Notes under the pieces: generated by a model
What the model was told of the DNA's origin: nothing
Databases searched by the model: none
The model's input: the letters and a program-made list of their open reading frames with translations, nothing else
Origin: Lineus longissimus
Taxonomy: Eukaryota; Nemertea; Pilidiophora; Heteronemertea; Lineidae
Assembly (NCBI RefSeq): GCF_910592395.1
Contig: NC_088317.1
Coordinates: 7,440,001-7,504,000, forward strand
DNA: 64,000 nt
Reading direction: 5' to 3'
Program-made: the position numbers and the translations under genes
Part shown: piece by piece, positions 1-8,559 of the stretch
Layout: each line of letters opens with the position of its first letter
Position numbering within the stretch: position 1 is the stretch's first letter

Positions 1-10
1 ATAGGAATGG
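1..10 (-). CDS. SLCO: OATP exon 9, first bases only
   Basis: After acceptor CCAATTTTCAG the phase-1 continuation reads A-I-P, as expected for the (T/F)IPGP motif before the last helices. The rest is beyond the left edge. Confidence 0.55.
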
Positions 11-3000
11 CTGAAAATTGGACAAATGTTGCATTGTATGACCGTTGCATTTTAAATGAAGGGGGTGAACTTTCATTAATGGCACAGTATCGTGGACTTG
101 TCATTACTTGTAAACATAACCGGACTGAGAACACAAACAACTTGACAGATGGGTTTCTATTTCTTAGCACGTCCTTAACACCTACCTATGAAGCTGATTA
201 ATAGTGTGATGAATCCAAGGCTTAAGGACTTGTCATCTTCCGGGACACACCTGTAAGAAAACCAGCTAGTTATAACCCCACAACTTGTGCTTATTTAGCC
301 AGGTAGATTATGTATTGATCATTTACACAACTGAGACGGACTAAAAAAAAACAAGTGGGATATTGTGAGGACTTCGATACCATACACTAACCACTCCTCT
401 GTCATATTCTGGAAGTTTATTTCAATCTCGCGAAAGTGGATTTTAGCTCAAGTCAAGTTTGATTTATGTTTTAAATTGATTAAACCATGGCTGCTAAAGT
501 ATTACCTCATTGATAGAATGACCCATGGCATCTGGGCTAATGACGTCACAAATACAGCCACAAACAATATTAGGATGTAGCCAATCAGCATCAAGCATTT
601 GCTGTCACATGACCCGTCGACGGCTTGTTTTGTTTTGGTTCCTACACAGCTGCAGTTGGTGTACATAATCTGAAATGAAGTACATGTATGTGATAATCAT
701 CCTGCAGATATCGACTGACTGGAACGATCTTTCTTTGACGTGTTTCAGTAATAAAATCTCTGGCTTCCTTGGGCCTTTGCACTCCATAACATGAAGGTGA
801 ATGATGGATTACGTACATTACCCATACTCTGTTGCTGATGCGTGCACCCGGCAAGGCAAGGCGAGAAGTAGTTAACTTTATCATCTCCACACACCGGCTG
901 GTAGTCATTAGAAGAGCAGGCACATGGCGATAAACAGTTACTGACCAATAAACCATTAAAACTGAAATAAATTTGAGGTGACATTGATCAGAAAATAGTT
1001 TTGTCACCACTGGGCCGAGGAAGCATATCAAACAAATCTTCTTGATGAAACCTGCCTAGAATAGGATTTTGTTTGGTCTCAGGAGGCAGTTGTACCGTGA
1101 GCGTTCCTACCAATACGCCATTCTTCTATGCAATTCAACTGATTTGTCCTCTAGCCAATTAAAAGCTCATGAGCATGTTAGATACCCGGGCCCTCCTAAC
1201 CATGATGACACTGGCGGGGAATGAACACGGCGCACAATTTATGGGGTGTAGACGAGTTTAAAAACAACTCAACAGCTCACCTTTCAAAGTCCCCCAGGGA
1301 TGTTAATGGATATTGGAATAGAAGTAGATCTGGAAACAGTAGGATGGCTATTAATGTCATCATCAGCTCACCTTTCAAAGTCCCCCATGGGTGTTGATGG
1401 ACATTGGAATAGAAGTAGATCTGGAAACAGTAGGATGGCCATCAACGTCATCATCAGCTTACCTTTCGAAGTCCCCCATTGGTGTTGATGGACATTGAAA
1501 TAGAAGTAGATCTGGAAACGGTACGATGGCCATCAAGGTCATAATCAGCACATCTTTCAAAGTCCCTCATGGGTGTTGATGGACATTGGAATAGAAGTAG
1601 AACTGGAAAGAATAGGATGGCCAACAAGGTCATCATCAGCTCACCTTTTAATTCCTTTATGGGTGTTGATGAACACTGGAATAGAAGTAGATCTTGAAAC
1701 AGTAGGATGGCAATCAAGGTCATCATAAGCTCACCTTTCAAAGGCCTCCACGGGTGTCGATGGACATTGGAATAGAAATAGAACTGGAAAGAGTAGGATG
1801 GCCATCAAGGTCATCTTCAGCTCACCTTTCAAAGTAATTAATGGGTGTTGATGAACACTGGAATAGAAGTAGATCTGGAAACAGTAGGATGGCCACCAAT
1901 GCCATCATCAGCTCACTTTTCAAAATCCCCCATGGGTGTTGATGAACATTGGAATAGAAGTAGAACTGAAAACAGTAGGATGGCCCCCATGGGTAATGAT
2001 GGACATTATAATAGAAGTAGATCTGGAAACAGTAGGATGGCCATCAACGTCATCATCAGCTTACCTTTCGAAGTCCCCCATTGGTGTTGATGGACATTGG
2101 AATAGAAGTAGAACTGGAAACAGTAGGATGGCCATCACGGTCATCATCAGCTCACCTTTCAAAGTCCCCCATGTGTGTTAATGGACATTGGAATAGAAGT
2201 AGAACTGGAAACAGTAGGATGGCCATCACGGTCATCATTAGAGAAAGGAGACACATCTGGTTGATCGATTGCTTCAACCGGGAAGTAAAGTTGCGGCCTA
2301 CGATACACCCAACTACAGAGGCGAATGGCATGGTGATACCTACAAATGGTACGAATGAAAATGGACAGTTGATATTATGATCGGTGATGCCGGGATCGTT
2401 ACTTTCTGTGGTTGGTAGCGATTGTTTACTGACACGACGAGGGTTTTTGGGTCAGAGACTTTTGATACTTGACTTTAATTAGACGCGAAGACATTCTTCT
2501 TCTCTGCTATCTTCATGGGAATGGCATTACTTGAGTCTTTCACCTTACACGTGTCCTGGTTTTATGTTTTCGAGATTGTTTTTTGCACTCGAATTCCAAG
2601 TGGCTGTAACTTACCTACAATTGCATTGGAAACAGATTCACAAACGTGGAACTGGGTTTGTATATACTTTGGTAGAAATATTGAGTAGCCATGAGCGCTA
2701 GCTACTTGGAACGCAGATGCAAGAGCTAGGGGCATGTAAACTGGGTTCTTTAGGAGTCGCCAGATAACGGATGGCATGCCTGTATAAAAGTAAAAATGGT
2801 ATGAATTGATAAAATGGGTTTTGCTCTGAATTTTATCGATTGACATGGGTAAAAATACTATTCTGTCATCAATGGGTGATTGACAGGCGCGGTTAAACAG
2901 CACTATTACGCCGTCAGTTGGTGATTGACTGACGTGGGTAAATATCACTATTCCTTCGTCAGTTGGTGATTGACTGATATGGATAAACATCGTGATTTTG

Positions 3001-6000
3001 TCGTCAGTAAGTGACTGTCATTGTAACCGCCACTATTCCGTCATCAACGGCAAACTGCTTTCAACATGCAACATATACGTAGCAGACAATTTTTTGAGAT
3101 CATGCAGAAACGTGTGCATGCTGATGCTTTTCAAATCATTCACGATTGAATTCATTGTGAACTTTCTGAATGCAAACCAAGTTTACATTTACGTCTTACC
3201 CTTGGTTGCTCAGTGATGATTTTCTAAATGATTTTAAAGAAAATTGTGGCACAGAGAACACGTATTGATGACCTACCCTTCATGCTAACCTTCTGTGATC
3301 TCGTCATGAGTCTTGTGATTCTTTCCCGCGTCTCCAAATACTCTGGAATAATCTCCTTTGGAACAAGTAATAGAGGAATGGTGCATAGAACTGAGAGTGC
3401 GCCACTGGCGAGGAAACCAACCCACCATGCACCCACCCAGCTCGGTGACTGAGGAGAGAAACCTGCAGCTGCCAAAGAAATGAACACGGTATCTCAGTAT
3501 TCGCGATGACGGTAGGTCTATGACTATGCAAGTCCCCAGAAGAAGTATGTTTCATGCTTATACGCGACAGCTTTATATTTGATGAAACAAGTTTAAAGTA
3601 CTCTAAATGAGTGCATTGCAGTTTGATGAGGTACTAATTCGAACTGTTAGTGCTCATACCGGCATCAACCGATGATATTAACTCGAGACTGGCAAGTGGT
3701 GGTGGTGGTGGTGGTGGTGGTGGTGGTGGTGATGATAATAATAATAATGTATGTTATCTGTTTAGCGCACATCAGTACGATTTGCTGTTAAAGCGCTACA
3801 ACTGATTTATCACAGATAATGTCCCTTGAACAGCCAACGCTTTAGGTGCTTTTTAAAAGAGCCTGGATCCTCGACGCAAGGACCCAACGCGCCGCGTAGC
3901 GGCAAAATAACGAAGCTGGCGAAAAAATTATAACGGGTCACCGTGATCTCATTATGGACTTACAGCGCGATTATTGGGTTGTAACTATTTTGCTGTATAT
4001 TGTCACGAGGAAAGAAAAGCACGCGACCTAACGCCAACCTATTTATGTAAAGTGATAATTAGAAGGTAGTTCAGGACATGTTAATAAATAATCATTCCTT
4101 ATCGTCTTTTGAAAGCATTTTTAATTGTAAAAAGTATATGCCTACGTCACAGAGTCTCTGTAATGGTCATTTTTACCATAGCAGTCTCTCGCAGCCAGAC
4201 CTTCTTCACTTATTAGTCTGGCGCAAGCCAGGCGTTCTTTGTACTAGACGTTTTCACCACAATGTATCTGGGCCAAAGAAACCCTGCGCAAGATTACCTC
4301 GAGCTGGAGCTAAGAAAAGATTATGTTAATGAGCACACTTCTTATTTGAGTTTTCCCAGAATGGTGCATATCGCGCGAAGCTACTTAGCCTAATACTGTT
4401 AGGCCCCGCGTGGTGGCGCTATGGCGGCCGCTGCAATCAAGATAGTGGTTGAGTCACTCTAGAAGCTACTTGGTCATAACAAATGACGTACCTAACCAAA
4501 ATTGCTTACATTTTCGCATTGCTACAATGAAAGACCTAATACTGAAATTACATGTCTGTTGACTGTGCTTTAAGAGAGACTGGCATCATGCCTAGTCTTG
4601 CATCATGCCTAGACTGGCATCATGCCTAGTCTGGCATCATGCCTAGTCTCTCTGGCATCATGCCTAGACTGGCATCATGCCTAGTCTGGCATCATGCCTA
4701 GTCTCTCTTAAAGCACAGTCAACAGACACCACTATACACCCTCACACTCAGAAACCATAAACGCCCACGCCTTCCTGCTACCTTAATACTTCTGGATCAC
4801 CATCATGTCCCTGGGCAGTTAATACCCATATTATCCACATTGCCGATACTATTACCCCGAGAGCTGACTAGAGAACAGTTAGAATACTCATACCATCATT
4901 GCCGATAATATTACCTCGAGAGCTGACGGGATATGCTGATGCAATCGATCCGATAAAGAATCCGACTACTGGCGCCACCATACGGACACCAAATGTAATG
5001 CCTGAAGAAAAGAATTGTATATGAAGATTGATTGAGGTAGTTGCTGGATACTCTGTAATAATGTATCCCGTAGACTCGTAGGGAAACACATGTACAGTAC
5101 ATGCAATAGAGTCGTTCATGTACTAGTGCATCTTGTACTAGTCACTGTGTACAAGTGCACCAGTACATTCCAATGGCCCAGTTCATTGTTGTATAGGGTG
5201 GACAAGTGCACATATTAATGCCGACGGGGTATAGCCCATTGAAAAATAGCCGATTCGCCTTGAAATGCCCTTTCGTAACAAAATAATGTGACCAATGGAC
5301 TCTACTTCCGGGAGATATAAGCGCACTCGTTTGTACACTGTGCTAGTGATCGTTTTCAATGCTCGGCAAGATAATGTACCGTCGACTTAACAGTTCACCA
5401 AGACATGGAGTCGAAGCTGGTCATAATAAGTTCAGTTGTCCGACACACGCATGCATAAGCCCACTCCCATTAACAAGCTTACCTATATACAAGGACGCTT
5501 TCTCTTTCTCAGCATTATCATCTAAATAAGACATCCCGAGTGTCCATATGGCCGTCGGACCAGCGCCAGCTATCGCCAGGCATAACACCAGAACTGCAAA
5601 TGCTGCCTGGTTCTGCAACAGAGACGACGTCATGCACACTGTAGTTGAATTAGAAATATTTTCCACCGAGCACAGTGAGATTGTTTCATTGCTACCATAA
5701 GCCACGGTCGTGTTCGCATTGATCATATAACTATCGGTTGCCGGAGTGTGATCAGTCAGGTCTTCTTTGAACATGAAATGTCCCAGGCTAAGAAGCATTG
5801 TTGCAATGCCAACAATGAATGCAGAAGCGGCTATAATGCGTGGTCTGTGTAGGCGATGTGCGTAGTGGCCCACAAATATAGCTGTCATCATGAACCCCCA
5901 GTCGTAACTACTCAGTATCAGGCCCGACTGCCTGCTAGAGAAACCAAATTGCTTTTCTAAGGTTGTAACCTGTGATACTAGATATGTAAAGGTTACTCCA

Positions 6001-6189
6001 TGGCTCAGGGCGAAAAGACAGATGAACAATGTGAAGCGTTTTATTATTCCAAAGCGAACTGACTTTATCCAGTTGAATAACGGATAACACTTTTCACATG
6101 GTCTTGAATCCATATCGACCACAACCACCGTTTGACCCTGTCCGAGTTTTTTCGTTGTGATCTTCCGTCGCCCCATCCTGCCACGTGAC
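1..6189 (-). CDS. SLCO: Organic anion transporter (OATP/SLCO family), nine exons, 3' end off window
   Basis: Multi-pass plasma-membrane transporter; the family carries amphipathic organic anions such as bile salts, steroid and thyroid hormone conjugates. Exons found on the minus strand: 5483-6189 (ATG at 6174-6176), 4915-5001, 3277-3462, 2615-2779, 2156-2339, 817-940, 506-669, 186-250 and the first 10 bases of a ninth at 1-10. All junctions are GT/AG and the phases (1,1,1,1,2,0,2,1) join without a frame break, giving about 560 residues; the family usually has 650-720, so the last membrane segments are missing. Visible family marks are a YLDD-type stretch after helix 4, the WVGAWWVGFL signature, FLPKYI, a Kazal-like cysteine module between helices 9 and 10, and YTNCSC after it. 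I see no frameshift or stop, so it is probably a working gene. The substrate cannot be told. Confidence 0.92.
186..250 (-). CDS. SLCO: OATP exon 8
   Basis: A 65-base exon, acceptor TTTTCTTACAG, donor ATAG|GTAGGT. It encodes CVPEDDKSLSLGFITLLISF, matching the RCV...RSLALG segment of the family between helices 10 and 11. Confidence 0.85.
506..669 (-). CDS. SLCO: OATP exon 7 (YTNCSC and helix 10)
   Basis: A 164-base exon between CATTTCAG and ATGAG|GTAATA. It begins IMYTNCSCVGT, the conserved end of the Kazal loop, then has a paired-cysteine segment (CDSKC) and a hydrophobic helix. It ends in phase 2, so that an arginine codon is completed by the next exon. Confidence 0.88.
817..940 (-). CDS. 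SLCO: OATP exon 6, Kazal-like extracellular module
   Basis: Starts after TTGGTCAG. It encodes NCLSPCACSSNDYQPVCGDD and then a YFSPCLAGC segment, the cysteine pattern of the OATP Kazal-type loop (large extracellular loop 5). The donor is AAT|GTACGT; the nearby GTAATG site was rejected because it gives the wrong phase for the next exon. Confidence 0.88.
1273..2240 (-). repeat. 91-bp minisatellite carrying an exon end and splice donor
   Basis: About eleven head-to-tail units with 90-91 base spacing; the shared CAGCTCACC starts at 1273, 1364, 1455, 1546, 1637, 1727, 1818, 1909, 2057 and 2148, with one unit deleted internally near 1985. On the minus strand each unit holds the coding end of OATP exon 5 (LLLFQCPSTPMGDFE-like) followed directly by GGTGAGC, the exon-5 donor. 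The array therefore fills most of intron 5 and presents a row of near-identical 5' splice sites. Units differ by a few substitutions each. Confidence 0.95.
2156..2339 (-). CDS. SLCO: OATP exon 5, its 3' end amplified in a tandem array
   Basis: A 184-base exon opened by acceptor CCATTTGTAG. It encodes TMPFASVVGCIVG then a hydrophobic helix ending in LLLFQCPLTHMGDFE, and closes at donor GAAAG|GTGAGC in phase 2. The last ~70 coding bases and the donor are the repeat unit of the 91-bp array in the following intron, so about ten further donor-like sites follow. Using the first donor gives the right phase for the Kazal exon; a skip to later copies would change frame, because 91 is not a multiple of three. 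Confidence 0.8.
2615..2779 (-). CDS. SLCO: OATP exon 4 (LLKNPVY...FLPKYI)
   Basis: A 165-base exon, acceptor TTTATACAG, donor TAG|GTAAGT, phase 1 at both ends. It encodes WRLLKNPVYMPLALASAF and FLPKYIQTQF, the conserved helix 7 region and following loop of OATPs. Confidence 0.9.
2838..3015. repeat. Degenerate 45-48 bp tandem repeat in OATP intron 3
   Basis: About four diverged units built on GTCAGTTGGTGATTGACTGA followed by a GGGTAAA and CACTATT block, spaced 45-48 bases apart. The array lies just upstream of exon 4 in gene orientation. Confidence 0.7.
3277..3462 (-). CDS. SLCO: OATP exon 3 with family signature
   Basis: A 186-base exon, acceptor GCTGCAG, donor AAGG|GTAGGT. It holds SPSWVGAWWVGFLASGAL, the OATP superfamily signature at the start of helix 6, followed by a hydrophobic helix and a basic intracellular loop (ETRERITRLMTRSQK). 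An alternative acceptor 14 bases inside is ruled out by phase. Confidence 0.92.
3696..3749. repeat. Microsatellite (GGT)n followed by (GAT/AAT)n
   Basis: A run of GGT triplets grades into GAT and AAT triplets inside OATP intron 2. It borders a short repeat-like stretch on its right and may be the simple tail of an old SINE. Confidence 0.9.
3750..3900. repeat. Possible SINE-like fragment
   Basis: The sequence after the AAT run contains TTAGCGCAC and AAAGCGCTACA, resembling the GCGC-rich ends of many invertebrate short retroposons, and a triplet tail adjoins it. No RNA polymerase III boxes or target duplication were found, so this is a weak call. Confidence 0.25.
4553..4728. repeat. Palindromic element with 28-bp inverted ends and 17-bp internal repeats
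   Basis: The ends 4553-4580 and 4701-4728 are perfect reverse complements (TGTCTGTTGACTGTGCTTTA plus AGAGAGAC). The interior is a tandem run of TGGCATCATGCCTAGTC-type units, each itself nearly palindromic. The whole could fold into one long hairpin. It lies in OATP intron 2; no clear target duplication was seen. It could be a MITE or a locally grown palindrome. Confidence 0.8.
4838..4930 (-). repeat. 59-bp duplication of the exon-2 splice donor region
   Basis: CATTGCCGATA...ATTACC..CGAGAGCTGAC occurs at 4838-4868 and again at 4897-4927. The right copy contains the real end of OATP exon 2 and its GTAATA donor; the left copy repeats both, with GTAATA intact. Confidence 0.75.
4915..5001 (-). 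CDS. SLCO: OATP exon 2 (helix with GFFIGS motif)
   Basis: An 87-base exon between acceptor TTTTCTTCAG and donor GAG|GTAATA. It reads ITFGVRMVAPVVGFFIGS, matching the helix after the SYLDD loop in OATPs, and keeps phase 1 at both ends. A near-copy of its last bases and donor lies 59 bases downstream in the intron. Confidence 0.85.
5483..6189 (-). CDS. SLCO: OATP exon with start codon: cytosolic N-terminus, helices 1-4
   Basis: The exon opens after a pyrimidine-rich acceptor ending TTGTAG, so a non-coding 5' exon should lie further right; the first ATG is 13 bases in. It encodes a short basic N-terminus, then FTLFICLFALSHGVTFTYL (helix 1), helix 2 around SSYDWGFMMTAIFVG followed by HRLHRPRIIA, a glycosylatable loop with several N-x-S/T sites, and the helix-4 region ending in the family motif around SYLDD and LYIG. 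The donor is G|GTAAGC, phase 1. Confidence 0.9.
6180..6189 (-). promoter_or_regulatory. CACGTG E-box beside the OATP start codon
   Basis: GTCACGTGGC sits between the splice acceptor and the ATG. It matches an E-box/CLEAR-type site (bHLH-ZIP factors), but being inside the transcribed exon it may have no regulatory role. Confidence 0.25.
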
Positions 6190-6356
6190 CTACAATCGAA
6201 AGAACAAAAATACCATCAAATTACGATTCCAAAATGGGTTAAAAGGGTGATGGATGTATAGTACCCCCAGGTATATGGCACGGCTTAACCCGCCGGCCAT
6301 GAGGGAATTCCTTTATGGCCCAGTGGTTGGCGCGTTGGCCCCAGAGTGGAAGTTAA

Positions 6357-7124
6357 AGCCCGCACCACACGGTGAAATTTGCGTGATGCAAGTGACACGC
6401 GTGCACGTTGCGACAGGCAAATTCTCACTGTGTGGGGTCGTTTTTTGCTGCGTATCTTCCTCGCGTGTCGAGACGCAGCCGATCTAGCATGTTTGATATT
6501 TTCTCGACACGCTAGGAAGTTAATCACCGTGTGGGGGCTACCTGCAGCAATGTTGCGCGAGTTCGACGAATCACAACAAGCAGATCGGTCACATGATTTA
6601 TAGGTCAGTCACATGATACCAAAATGGCAGCGCCCGGGAACTGTCAAATCCTATGAGAAGTATTATGGACCAAGAAGACCAAATTGCCCTTATTCTCCTG
6701 CTGTTACTCCGTCGGAGGCGGCGCCGCGTGGACCGTAGTCTTTGGACAAGGCCATGGATTCAGAAAAGAGAGGATAAGGGGGCCTATGCAAATCTAATTG
6801 CTGAATTGCGGGAGGAGGACCCCATGAAGTATCGCCAGTTCCACAGAGCTGCCATTTTGGTATCATGTGACTGACCTATAAATCATGTGACCGATCTGCT
6901 TGTTGTGATTCGTCGAACTCGCGCAACATTGCTGCAGGTAGCCCCCACACGGTGATTGACTTCCTCGCGTGTCGAGAAAATATCAAACATGCTAGATCGG
7001 CTGCGTCTCGACTCGCGAGGGAAGATACGCAGCAAAAAACGACCCCACACAGTGAGAATTTGCCTGTCGCAACATGCACGCGTGTCACTTGCATCACGCA
7101 AATTTTCACCGTGTGGTGCAGGCT
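6357..7124 (+). mobile_element. Deleted PIF/Harbinger element with 275-bp inverted repeats
   Basis: Ends are AGCCCGCACCACACGG and its complement (AGCC-T-GCACCACACGG). The inverted repeats run 6357-6631 and 6848-7124 with few differences. The target duplication is TAA at 6354-6356 and 7125-7127, the superfamily's usual TWA, and the uninterrupted site is visible in the neighbouring copy. The ~215-base centre keeps the start of a transposase gene. Confidence 0.88.
6653..6847 (+). pseudogene. Harbinger transposase, N-terminal remnant
   Basis: An open stretch of about 65 codons after ATG at 6653: an acidic start, a leucine run, an arginine run, then WTRPWIQKRED and a segment of the form AYANLI.ELR.ED..KYRQFHR. 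This matches the region before the nuclease core in HARBI1-like transposases. It then runs into the right inverted repeat, so the catalytic DDE domain is absent and the piece cannot transpose itself. Confidence 0.75.
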
Positions 7125-7292
7125 TAAGCAACGTTGAGCGCGGTCAACCTTTGGATCGGTGACCGGCGCGTATAATACATCTGGCAGACCTTTCCACGCG
7201 ATGCGAGCTCTGGATTTGTAGTTCGGTACTGAGACGCATGAAGCGCTAAGTAGGATCGCGGACGATCCATCTCTGTCCGAAGGGGGGAATGA

Positions 7293-7440
7293 TATATATT
7301 ACCCCCAGGTATATGGCACGGCTTAACCCTTTCCTTTATGGCCCAGTGGTTGGCGCGTTGGCCCCAGAGTGGAAGTTAAGCAACGTTGAGCGCGGTCAAC
7401 CTTGGGATCGGTGACCGGCGCGTACAATACATCTGCGTAC
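7293..7440 (+). mobile_element. 5S-rRNA-derived SINE-like unit, copy 2 (uninterrupted)
   Basis: A direct copy of the unit at 6257, starting at ACCCCCAGGTATATGGCACG. It runs through GGAAGTTAAGCAACGTTGAG without the transposon and so preserves the empty target site (TAA at 7377-7379). It ends in GTACAATAC repeats. No full 5S fold was found, so this is not a working 5S gene. Confidence 0.6.
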
Positions 7441-7696
7441 AATACAATACAATGCCTTATTATCCGGCAACACAGTCCCTAGCTTGACCAACCGGCCTAT
7501 TTTGAGCAATGCAAGGCATCATAATATAATCTACAGTGATATCACTTTTTCTTCTGAGTTCGGAGTTTTTGAAACACCAGACAGTTAGACAATTTTCGCT
7601 AACGAATTCGACATCCTAACAATGCCGCCACAGAGGTCCAGAGAGTATTCGATGCTGCTCTTCATTAGGAAGCAGGTCTGAAGCACGTGGGCTGGC

Positions 7697-8447
7697 AGGT
7701 TGGAGGGTCGAGGCCTATCAATTAGACGAGTGCATGTTTTTTACTCTCAAGTACATATTTGGAGAGGTATTGAAAAAATATTTGCTATGGCAAGTCTACA
7801 GATATAAAGAAATTATTTGATGAAAAAATTAATTTCGAATTTTGCTAATTGGGTAATAGGGGGCGTGTTTTGAGTTTTTTTTGCCAGTTGGCTGAAAACA
7901 GTGGAAATATCAAAGTCTGTCTAATTTGTCGATTATAAAAAAATTTCCGTGGTCAATCACCAATTTCCATCGCACCAGTTACTCGCAAGACTAACCCGTA
8001 TCCGAATTTCAGTTTCACTACTTGACGCATTCTTTGATGCGTCGCGGTCAAACATTGACAATTTAACTGCTAAAAGGCTTAAAAAATCAATTGTGGTCTT
8101 GTCTCCATTTACACTACATTTTGGGTCAATATAGTGAAAAATTTGAATGTGCTCAAATCACTCTAATTCATTTAGAATATTGTATTGCTGATGATTTAAG
8201 GTCAAAACAAGCTAAAATAATGAGAAAAAAACTTAATTTGACTCAAATAAGAGTCAACCTAACCCCGGTCTAAGTTCGGTTTCATTTTTACAAGTCTTGC
8301 TGTGTTGCCATTCATTTTGTAATTTCTTTGAAACTACTTAGACCTTGATTCTGAAAGTTGTTCCCTAAGCAGCAAAGATATTCCTAAATCACATCCTAAA
8401 TTTTCAGCTCCATAGCTTGCTTAAAAAATCAATTGTGGTCTTGTCTC
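7697..8447 (+). mobile_element. TIR repeat family (A-B type), truncated copy
   Basis: Matches the copies near 47.6, 48.6, 62.1 and 63.0 kb. Module A (7697-8105, left end missing) runs from GGTTGGAGGGTCGAGGCC to GTGGTCTTGTCTC. Module B starts at 8106 (CATTTACACTACATTTTGGG) and is cut at about 8420, where the last 27 bases of an A module follow. No coding potential. Confidence 0.8.
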
Positions 8448-8559
8448 ATAATCACATCGAGCAGATTCTACCGATGCCTTTAATCGGTAGTGCTCTGTTC
8501 GTAATCGTTAGAACGTCACCTTGTCTCTTCCTGTCTAGTTGGGTGATGTTGTCAGTCTG

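Larger units (their letters stand above)
6257..7292 (+). mobile_element. 5S-rRNA-derived SINE-like unit, copy 1 (interrupted by Harbinger element)
   Basis: With the insertion removed, the unit reads through CCCAGTGGTTGGCGCGTTGG to GGAAGTTAAGCAACGTTGAG, then GGTCAACCTTTGGATCGGTGACCGG and ACAATAC-like bases. GGAAGTTAAGCAACGTT, CTTGG.AT and GGTGACCG match in order the internal promoter region (boxes A, IE and C) of 5S rRNA. A second copy follows at 7293. The 5S-like half is clear; calling it a SINE3-type retroposon is inference. Confidence 0.6.

Noticed and set aside
7-201. Open frame at the left edge on the plus strand
   Set aside because: It lies antisense to transporter exon 8 and intron 8, with no family resemblance.
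1300-2380. Several open frames across the 91-bp array on both strands
   Set aside because: They are products of the tandem repeat; only the exon-5 part has coding meaning.
4553-4728. A CRISPR-like array, suggested by regular short repeats
   Set aside because: The units are head-to-tail without unique spacers, within a eukaryotic intron.
6318-7190. A working 5S rRNA gene
   Set aside because: Only the internal promoter-like half matches; the 5' and 3' stems are missing and one copy is interrupted.
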